The position numbers were made by a program, and so were the translations under genes. This document shows, one piece after another, positions 56,598 to 64,000 of a DNA stretch of 64,000 nt. Under the pieces are notes generated by a model. It was given only the letters and a program-made list of their open reading frames with translations. It did no database searches and had not been told where the DNA came from. Every line of letters starts with the position of its first letter. The stretch's first letter is position 1. This stretch comes from Tausonia pullulans (taxonomy: Eukaryota; Basidiomycota; Tremellomycetes; Cystofilobasidiales; Mrakiaceae): contig OX637629.1 of the NCBI GenBank assembly GCA_951802195.1, forward strand, positions 744,001-808,000. Reading direction: 5' to 3'.

Positions 56598-57968
56598 TCA
56601 GAGGCCCATCGCGCAACATGGCGCCGAGACGGGCACGCCCGCGGCGTTTCCGACGAGCCAGGCCACCGAGGCTCCCGCGAGTCCGACGAGGGCCCGAAGG
56701 TCCGGGAGAACGTCCCGATGGAACGCCTCGAGGATCAAGCCGACGAGTACGGCCACGAAGAGGTGCGAGATGACGCCGTTGCTGAGCATGCGTTGGGTGA
56801 GGGAAGGCGCCATCGATGAGGAGGATGAGGCGCAAGAGCTGGCGCTCTCTTTGGATCTTGCTGCTTCGGGGGTACAACAGGAGGAAGATGATATCGCGGG
56901 GTGGTCGTCATGCAAGTAGATCTGCTGGGTGCGGAGAGTCCCTAGCGATGGAAGGCCATCGATCGATTTGGGGTTGCGGTTCGTCCAGTACGTGATAAGC
57001 GAGTTTTCATCGGGCTGTTCCTCTGCGGGCCGGTCGAAGTCGGTGACGGTCTCCTTTTTCTCTGCCCATACGTTAAGGGTCTCACGTTCTCGGAGATACT
57101 CGAAGAAGGGGATCGAGTAGCCTGCGAGATGGCTCGCCAATCAGCGTCAAGGGGGAGGCCAGAGGGCTTGACAGGTTGAACCCTTGAAGCGACTGACCGC
57201 AGGCCGTTGAGACCTTGTGGATGCTTATCTCAATGACAGCTCTTGATCCAGGCAGCAGATCGCTCGAACCCTCTGGAAGAAACTCGCTGAAGCCCACCGA
57301 ACCCCGGAAGTGCGCGCGGCCCGTTCCGAAGAGGCGAACGATCCTGGGAGGGCCCTAAGATCCGATTTGTGAGCGTCAGATGGGAAGAAGGGACGAATGA
57401 GTCGTTCCTGACCAACTTCTAACCTCAAAGGCACAGAGCACTTAGCGGCGTGGTGGATGATCGGTCAGCTCCAACGAAGAACGCGAGGTGCGTCGGATCG
57501 ACTTACTGATCGTGATGCGCGAGTTCTCGGTCAAGTGGGCGATGGTCTCGCTACCTGATCCCGTCAGATCCTGGTCTACAGCGAGGAGGTCCCCAAGATA
57601 AGATGAGACCAAGTTTCGTTCTGCAGGCAAGGCTGAGAAAGGAGACGCACACCACGCCCGCTTAGGCCCATCGAGGTGAAGCGTCTTCGCCGTGCCCTTC
57701 GGGGAGACGTTGACATTCCCGTCCGAACTGCTGAGTGAGGACACAATGAATATCGTACAATACGAGGGGCGGGTGCAAGCTCATCCACGCACGCCAAAGG
57801 AGCAGTGCAGACAAAAAAGATCTCTAGGCGCCGGGGAACCCCGAAAAGGGAGGGAGCGAGTTAGACTCTCTTGCCGAAGCTCAGTTTGAAGACTGTCTAC
57901 TGACTCTGCTCGGCAATCCAGGATGCCAGATCGGGCGAAGTAGGAATCTCGTCGTAGAAGGCGCCCAT
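56598..57968 (-). CDS. Pyridoxamine-phosphate-oxidase-like (PPOX) protein with C-terminal membrane tail
   Basis: Split-barrel flavin-binding family; function of the fungal members unknown. The start at 57968 gives MGAFYDEIPTSPDLASWIAE, joined to KIFFVCTAPLA and SSDGNVNVSPKGT, the family's opening. RAWYQDLTGSGSETIAHL, NSRITI, a 17-nt exon (57424-57440) encoding MLCAFE, GPPRIVRLFGTGRAHF and GSRAVIEISIHKVSTACG follow. Then come YSIPFFEYLRERETLNVWAE and TYWTNRNPKSIDGLPSL, also family features. Unusually, about 70 more residues add two hydrophobic segments (VISHLFVAVLVGLILEAFH and LRALVGLAGASVAWLVG), so the enzyme domain is probably tail-anchored to a membrane. Six or seven exons are present. The stop TGA is at 56598-56600. 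It lies close to the GH79 3' end, convergent. Confidence 0.88.
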
Positions 57969-58155
57969 GTTTGATGGATGAAGCGAGGGAGGGTGGTGGT
58001 CGATTGTGACTCGACGTGACCGGTCTCGCTGGCGAGTTGACTTTCGCCGAACCTCTCGCTCGCTTGGCATGTGACCATCTCCTCAAAGTGGACACTTTGG
58101 GATGGCGCAGCCATAAGTCACCATGAGTTTTTTGCTACTATATTGCATTACATCG

Positions 58156-60029
58156 TCAATTCTCCGAAGATCCTCTCGTCCAACTGCCGGACTTCTGCAA
58201 GCTCCTGACCGTCATCGGTTGACTTTCTACATCAGCGATAAGCGGGTATCAGGGCATTCAAGCGAGCACACACCTCTTTTAGACTGGGCGCAGCTTTGGC
58301 AAGCATCGAGAGAAGCGTCAATATGAGGCTCTTAAGGTATTGAAGACCCTCGGAGTCTGTGCCTGCAAGAAAGGGGAATCGCGGGTTAGCCTGGGATCCG
58401 TACAGGTTCATCCCAGCAACAATCTATACTTGCTTTCCATGTTCCCCTCAGCCTGCGCCCCATCTACCAGCTCACTCTCGACAAGCCCGACCCACAGCCT
58501 CAGACTGGCATCGAGCACCCTCCCTCGCCACGCAGCCACGCGCTCCGGCGCAATAAGCAGCGCCTCCTCCAGCAACGCGTTGATTGTCATAAGGAGATGG
58601 CCAATGAAGCCATTGGAGCGCGAGGACGTTGGGGAGAGAGTCGTTAAGGGATGAAGGAGCGGAGGAAGGAGTCGCTGAAATAAGGAAGGGCCAAGGTCAA
58701 TCTCGGGGTGTTCGACCGACGAACTCGATGGAGGAGGGCAAACTCACGCCTAAGTTTCGAACAACGATCCATCCGCACCAAATGTGAATTGGGCTCTTAT
58801 TCTCTTCCTCATAGGCACCCCGAGGAGAGAGCCATTCGGCGACCGCCCGTGCACACTCGCCCTCTTCGCCGCCAGGCCTGTAGACCCAAGTCCCAACGAT
58901 CCCCCGCTCGATGAGCTCCTCGATGGCGCCAAACCTTTCTTTCGAGTTAGGCGCGTAGAGGAGACATGTGAGCATCGTGTGGCATGAAAAGGCTTCGAAG
59001 AGGATGAGATGCGAGAGCTCGTCCGAGGGGGTCTGAAGGATTGTGTTGAGAGACTGCGATCGAGAACGTCATCGGTTTGCATTCAGTCATAAGGAACATC
59101 AAGCCAAAAGTGGGGATGCTTAGCTCACGTTCATGAGTAGCTGTCCTATGCCCGTCTGGACCAGCCAAGGGCCAGACCAGCCTCGGGTAGTGGCCGGTGG
59201 CCCTCGAGAGATCGCGGCCTGGCACTTGCGCAGGAGTGCGACGAGGACCCACAGACCGCGTAGCCGGTGCGCCGGAGATGACTCGTCAATCAAGATGAGA
59301 AGTGGTGGGAGGAAGAGGGGAAGGGGAGGAGCACTGTCGGGCTGCAAGTAGTGTGGGATAAACAGTGTGTCAGCTCAGGTCTAGATAGCGGTCATTCGCG
59401 TGGAGACTCACGTCGAGGGCTTCAATACCGCGGCGAAGAATGTTCCACGAGCCCCAAGCAGAGCTATGTCTCCATGGCTCACTTTCTGCCGTCGAGTCTA
59501 GGGAAAGTGGTGTGGCGAGCGGCCGAAGAGAGTCCGCGGATATGAGCCGGACCTGTTTCGCTGAGAAGAATGGCCGGAGCGATTCGATCGACGGCGAGGG
59601 AAGCCGATCCAGGAGCTCTTCATCATTCCAGCGAGTCAGCACATCTCTCTCTTCATTCTTATCGTCATGAAATCGACACTTACTGGCCACCAACTGCCCC
59701 GAATCAACGGGCACCATCCAGCCGTCGAGCGCGTCCTCTGGCGACATGTTAGCCGCTCGCCTGATGTCGTAGCGCGACAACGCCGTGGCGAGGCGCACGG
59801 CATCCTCAGCGTCCCCTTCTTCCGGTAGGGGCAGGATCGAATCCACGTGAAATAGCGTCTGAGCGAGGAGGGCGTGCCAACGGGCGAGTTCGGCGGGCCG
59901 TACAGAGGCTTTGTCTGTCGACGACGCGAAGGGCGGGGGAGCAAGTGAGAGGAGGAGGGTCTCGAGGGGAGGTGGAGGACCGAGAATAATGGCCATGACT
60001 TTGAAGGGTAAGGCAAGGGCTTGTCTCAT
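58156..60029 (-). CDS. Tel2-interacting protein 2 (TTI2) homologue, TTT complex
   Basis: Tti2 with Tel2 and Tti1 helps Hsp90 mature PIKK kinases (TOR, ATM/ATR, SMG1). The protein is an all-helical repeat. Visible family parts are DESSPAHRLRGLWVLVALL (the conserved RLRGL helix, central), LVQTGIGQLLMNSLNTILQ, ELSHLILFEAFSCHTMLTCL, ERFGAIEELIERGIVGTWVY and, near the end, WRGRVLDASLRLWVGLVESE and LQYLKSLILTLLSMLAKAAP. The start is ATG at 60029; a second Met at 59996 (MAIILGPPPP) is equally possible. The last introns include a GC donor (58433). The C-terminal exon is uncertain: it ends KSGSWTRGSSEN at a TGA (58156-58158) if the preceding donor is used. It shares a 175-bp divergent promoter with the HCNGP-like gene. 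Confidence 0.8.
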
Positions 60030-60204
60030 TCGCTGGATAGAAAAGGGACGATGGTGATGGTTGGAATATGGAAGCTAAACTACAGGTAGGGCCTTTCGAC
60101 CTCGGCGGTCGCTCTTGACCTTGACCTCCAACTGCACACACGACCTCAGCTCGTTCTGTCTTCATCTCAACCTTCAGGGCGCACCCTCCTGGACGTCTTC
60201 GGTT

Positions 60205-61742
60205 ATGCAAGGTGACCATCTCACGAGACACGAGAGTGGCTCAACAAACGCCCGGCTGACAGCCTTCCCTCGGGCGCCTGCTTGCTTTCCCGCCTGTCTA
60301 GGCCTGGTCTCATACTCGGATGACGAAGACAGCAGTCTTCCCGTTGCAAGCACGTCCACATTGGTACGGAAGCTACCTCTACGATCCCCCCCAGGTCTAT
60401 CTGTCACGCTTGACGCGAACGCCTGACTCTCGGCCTTGCCCTGCGATCTGTTGAGTATAGGACCAACCTCAGTCATCCGCGTCAGCTTTCAGTAAGGAAA
60501 TCGGAAGCTTCCTTTTCATCTATGAGATGTACGCTGATACACGTGACCTTCTAGCAGCTGCAGGCTCGGCGTCGACCGCCTCACCAGGCGCCTCGTTCGT
60601 CGCGTCCACCTCGCGTCGACCTGTCGGCGGGCCTTCCTCCTCATCCACTGCAAGACTCAACCGGCAGCCTGCTCTTGCCAACGTTGTCCGAAAACCTCAG
60701 CCTCAGATCGCCTCTGTAGTTGCGTCATCGTCGTCGTCATTGTCATCGTCATCGCGCGCGTACCCCTCCTCACCTCTCCGACGCGCCGCGCTTAACGACG
60801 AGGCAGAGCTCTCGATGAGCACGGTCGCCGAGAGTTCTAAAGAGGGCGAAGGGGCCTCTGGACTGGATGAGGTCGAGGAGATGAGGCTATTTCTTAGACC
60901 CAATCCTTTGAGGAACGGCAAGGGCTTCGAAGAAGCATATGGACTCAATGAGCTCGCCGCGTCTTTCGCCCAGGAGCCACCGGACGAAGCTCTTCAAGTA
61001 CGTCGCCCTTGCTGATGTCAATTGCCACGAGCCCTCTTGTCTGAATGCTTGATCCTAATTTTCTAATTTACCGACGCATAGGCCAAGATCTCCCAGTTTC
61101 TCGCGCTCAAGGCCCGAGGGACGCATTTCAACGACTCGCTCATGCGCTCGCGCGCGTTTCGCAACCCGACGATCTACAAGAAACTTGTCGAGTTTGTTGA
61201 TGTCGACGAGCGCAAGGGTGTTAGCCGTGGAATCTGGGAATGGGAGGAGGGAGAGAGCAAGATGTGGAACGCAACGCGAATCGGTCGGTCCCTTTCCCTT
61301 TCAGGTGTCTTAGCTCCTGTGTCTGCATCCTCAATCTGACTAGACACTCTACCGCCTGGCTTCCAACGTAGCCGAGCTGCAGAAGGCTCGCTTGGAAAAA
61401 GCACCTGCCCCCGGCTCGCGCTCCTCGATCCCTTTCACCTCGTCGGCCTCGTCATCGTCCTCAACGTCCCACCTCCACTCCCAACACCACTACCCTCCGA
61501 ATCCACTTCTTCAAAAGGCCGATAAGCAGGCCGCCCTCCTCCATGCCCTCTCCCGACCGGCAGTACCCCCAGCAGCGGCACCTCTAGCGTCGGTCCCGAG
61601 CGGCGGGAAGCAGTACGGTTACGTGGGTGTTGGGGCAGACTTGCTCGGCATGGATCCTTTAGCGGACCGGGATCGCGGCAAGCGGAAGAGTGGGAAGGAT
61701 AGGGAAAGGGATGGGCAGGGGAAGGCAAGCCGCTGGGCCTGA
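60205..61742 (+). CDS. SAP30BP/HCNGP-like nuclear protein
   Basis: Family members are nuclear and linked to splicing of short introns and transcription repression. The first coding exon is only ATGCAAG (60205-60211), spliced to GLVSYSDDEDSSLPVASTST, the family's N-terminal LVSYSDDE motif. A Ser/Pro-rich stretch follows. The conserved HCNGP domain is LQAKISQFLALKARGTHFND and RSRAFRNPTIYKKLVEFVDVDE, followed by GIWEWEEGESKMWN (usual family order FRNPSIY...FC.IDE). A helix (ATRIAELQKARLEKAP) and a low-complexity basic tail (RDRGKRKSGKDRERDG) end at TGA 61740-61742. Five exons, each join in phase. Human SAP30BP is reported to act with RBM17 on short introns, which is of interest in a genome with many tiny exons. 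Confidence 0.87.
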
Positions 61743-61863
61743 ATCCATCGCCTGGCCGGGTTAGGGTTTGATCTCGATCTCATGGTATGCACCGCTCGTT
61801 GTCCCTCGGAAACAATTCTTTATGAAAGCTCCCTCCGAGGCTCCCAAGGGAGTTGGTCGCTCC

Positions 61864-62940
61864 TCAGCCCTTCAACTTGCTTGTCCATCGCTGAGGCCGG
61901 TGGCGCCTCATCTCCTCCAGACTTTCGCCTTCGTGGCCCTGCTTGAAGCACTCGCCGCCTGTTACGAGAGATACGGTCAGATGAGATCCTCGCACTAGCC
62001 AGACGGGAGGAGGCGAGCGTACAGTAGAGATCTTCGTCGCAACCTGCACACTTCCACTGGGCGTCTTTATTGCAGATGCCTGTAGACCATCCAGGGTCAC
62101 GCCAGGACGCGGAAAATAGCGAAGAGGCAAGGATGCATTGCTGACTTACAACACCAGTGATCTGGATCGTTGTCCAGGTCCTTTGAAAATCCCGGGATGA
62201 GGAATTCCTTCTTGGGCGGTTGGCCAGGTGCGGGTGCCTTCTCCGACGACGGAGCGGTTGCCTTAGGCTTAGAGATTGGAGGCGCCAACGAGGGGCCGAG
62301 TGATGCAAGCCGGTCAAAGGCCGAGGTGAAGGCAGTGTTCTCATTGCTAGCTGGTTTGATGGACGGGGGTGCGCTGGGCGACGAAAGGGAGGCGAGACGA
62401 GCACTGAAGTCTGCGCCTTCTACGACAGGAGGAGTCTTCTCCCCTTCCGCCTGATCGGGTTCATCCGCCTCGCCGTCGAGAGCGGCCGCGTTCAGAGCCT
62501 TGGCCAAAACAACGTTCTCGTTGAGCTCATCTTCTTCCCCCTCGGGTTCCTCGATCCCCTCGTTCTCCTTCAGGTAATCCTGAGAGTCGTCCGTCCAAAT
62601 CCACGCCTCGCCGAGAACGGATCGTACGTCGCGTTTGAGCGAAATGTCGATTGGCGGGGAGGGCAGCGTTTCGTCCTTGGTCCCCTCGAACGGCTCCTCC
62701 TCCCCAGTTTCGAATCGGGCTAGATAGTCGTTGACCTAAAGGAAGACATGTTAAGGCGTGTAGATCAGATATAGATGCTTGGGAACAATGCTGACGGACC
62801 TCGTCGTCCGAGATCGATATATGGTCGAGCGCGGCAACATCGGTGGCTGGGGTCTTGTCGACCGGTAACTTGGACGGGACAGCGAAGGCCTTGGACTTGA
62901 GTTTTGCGAAGCGTTTAAGAAGATCGTCATCCTCTCCCAT
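61864..62940 (-). CDS. ANCHR/ZFYVE19-like protein (abscission/NoCut regulator family)
   Basis: In animals ANCHR delays cytokinetic abscission by binding VPS4. Start ATG at 62940: MGEDDDLLKRFAKLKSKAFA, matching the helical N-terminus of the family. Central acidic part: ISISDDEVNDYLARFETGEE, then DISLKRDVRSVLGEAWIWTD, ENEGIEEPEGEEDELNE. A Ser/Pro/Ala linker with ENTAFTSAFDRLASLGPSLA precedes the C-terminal cysteine-rich B-box/FYVE-type module CNKDAQWKCAGCDEDLYCGECFKQGH, which ends in RRHRPQRW. The CYC join relies on a GTACGC...AACAG intron. The stop TGA is at 61864-61866. Three or four introns. It converges with the HCNGP-like gene (120 bp). The FYVE lipid-binding core of animal ZFYVE19 is absent, as is common for shorter fungal and plant versions. 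Confidence 0.82.
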
Positions 62941-63095
62941 TGTATGTGCAAACCGAGGAATTGTTTGATGATAGTCGGGGGTGAGGGTGCACGGGGGCAG
63001 GTCCTTCGGCTCAAGCCGAGGCGTGAGCCTTAGGGCAAGGTAAAAAGACCATCGCACCTCCTTCCCAACCACCACTTTCGTTGCCTGAAAGCTAG

Positions 63096-63533
63096 ATGCC
63101 TGGGCACGCTTCCTTCATCCTCGCCCAGTCTGGGAGTCTGACTGACCCTCTTGCCGGCTGAAGTTACGCCAACTTTGTCGGCGGCAAGCTCGCCCGTGTC
63201 AAGTCCTCTAGCGCTGACTCCGACCGTCGTCGTCAGAGAGAGCACTTCCGCAAGTCTCGCTTCCCCCAGCTTCTACAAAAGGAGCCAGGGAGCATCAAAT
63301 TTCATTTTAGCTGGGCACCATCACGACAGCGTGGGGCTTCCGCCGACGACGGCGGCCAATCCCTTTGGGAGGCGGATTCAAACAGGGCAGCGAGAACACT
63401 ACTCGAGGATTCGCCGATGGTTGAGGGGCGCTCATCAGAGAAAAATACGCGTTCAGTGGCATTGGACGTGCTCAACAGCGATTTTGGTGAGATCCATGGA
63501 TCGTGGCTGGCAATAGAGCTTACGGAGGGCTGA
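63096..63533 (+). CDS. Doubtful small hypothetical protein
   Basis: ATG at 63096 (MPGHASFILA) followed by a 36-nt candidate intron (63128-63163, GTCTGG...GAAG) would join in phase to a 122-codon frame: YANFVGGKLARVKSSSADSD, then RRRQREHFRKSRFPQLLQKE and an acidic Ser-rich tail, ending at TGA 63531-63533. The first 45 residues look like a short basic mitochondrial or ribosomal protein; the rest does not. A 168-codon minus-strand frame (63302-63808) overlaps and is equally motif-free. Neither is certain. It lies 155 bp from the ANCHR-like start, divergent. Confidence 0.3.
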
Positions 63534-63915
63534 TGCTTGGCGGCCACGCATTTAGATCTCAACATCGAAGCACGACGCCAGTACGCTCTGTGTGCCTCAC
63601 AACCTTGACGAATGGAACCCTCGGAGCCTGACATTTTACCAGATCCCTGCTGGCAGAAATGGACTGGGCGGGTCTGGGGTCGATAGAAACTCCTCGGACG
63701 CTTCAGCCGGAGTCGGGGGTCGAACTTGGCTATGGCTCTCCGACGCCATCTTTCACTAAGTCCTCCATAGTCAGTACTGGCTCTCTCACTCTTTGCAAAC
63801 TCGATCATAACGCTCTAATCAAACATTTGATTATATCCTAAGTTATACTTTAAGTCCCGAGGCGGCGAGAGGCCCGCCTCTGCTCGATCAAGCTCCCCGA
63901 CGCCGTCCGAGTCGA
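63534..63915. other. Gene-free interval
   Basis: 382 bp with a short A/T-rich block (about 63800-63855) directly upstream of the last start, suggestive of a core promoter. No tRNA or other RNA could be folded here. Confidence 0.45.
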
Positions 63916-64000
63916 ATGTCTTCGCCTCTGCTCTCTCGTCTAGGAGTTCACGCGGCCAGATCTCCGGCTTCATCCCTCCAATGGCGTTTGATGAGATGGA
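63916..64000 (+). CDS. Start of a possible mitochondrial protein (partial, runs off the window)
   Basis: The ATG at 63916 begins MSSPLLSRLGVHAARSPASS and continues LQWRLMRW to the window edge with no stop. The Arg/Ser/Leu-rich stretch without acidic residues is a classic mitochondrial targeting sequence. Product unknown; an A/T-rich block upstream fits a promoter. Confidence 0.4.
   Translation, partial: MSSPLLSRLGVHAARSPASSLQWRLMRW

Noticed and set aside
63690-63770. Possible tRNA T-arm (GGGGGTCGAAC)
   Set aside because: Stem pairing fails and no acceptor or anticodon arm can be formed on either strand.

Overview
The window is nuclear DNA of an intron-rich fungus, most likely a basidiomycete such as a Tremellomycetes or Pucciniomycotina yeast. 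This rests on moderately GC-rich sequence, five to ten short introns (about 45-100 nt) in most genes, and a gene set that reads as ordinary fungal housekeeping: ERG11/CYP51, TPS1, ERV41, SWD2, a Clr2-like silencing factor, DSN1, NCS6, TTI2 and a Zn2Cys6 regulator. I cannot name the species. All exon structures were worked out by eye from splice signals, phase and family conservation.

Layout. 1-976 is the 3' end of a proline/glutamine-rich gene on +. 977-3812 is mostly non-coding and holds one orphan exon-like ORF. 3813-6641 (-) encodes what reads as a fusion of a gamma-glutamylcyclotransferase-like (AIG2) domain with a class V aminotransferase. A DNAJC8/Spf31 gene (+) lies divergently next to it, followed by an intron-containing tRNA-Asp. 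SWD2 (-) and a Clr2-like silencing gene (+) share a 331-bp divergent promoter. An NCS1 permease (+) follows, then about 2 kb of mostly non-coding and perhaps decayed sequence, an aldo-keto reductase and a large Zn2Cys6 transcription factor.

28.6-36.0 kb carries SmG (-) and a REX3-like exonuclease (+) as a tight divergent pair, then TPS1 (+) and a FRA10AC1 homologue (-). tRNA-Glu(CTC) sits at 37.0 kb, a 38-nt T run at 37.6 kb, then DSN1/MIS13 (-) and NCS6/CTU1 (-). NCS6 is divergent from ERV41 (+), followed by ERG11 (+) and two uncharacterised proteins (+). A diverged 152-bp tandem repeat precedes a secreted, probably GPI-anchored GH79-type glycosidase whose reading frame appears broken near its C-terminus. 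The window closes with a membrane-tailed PPOX flavin-type protein (-), TTI2 (-), a SAP30BP/HCNGP homologue (+), an ANCHR/ZFYVE19-like protein (-), a doubtful small gene (+) and the first codons of a possible mitochondrial protein (+).

The genes are functionally unrelated housekeeping genes; no gene cluster, phage or defence system is present. The most notable signals concern gene structure: very small exons (5, 8, 12, 12 and 17 nt), several of them encoding catalytic or metal-binding motifs; at least five GC-AG introns, three in one gene; an intron whose donor overlaps a stop codon and so decides whether two enzymes are fused; and a repeated palindrome upstream of the glycosidase gene.
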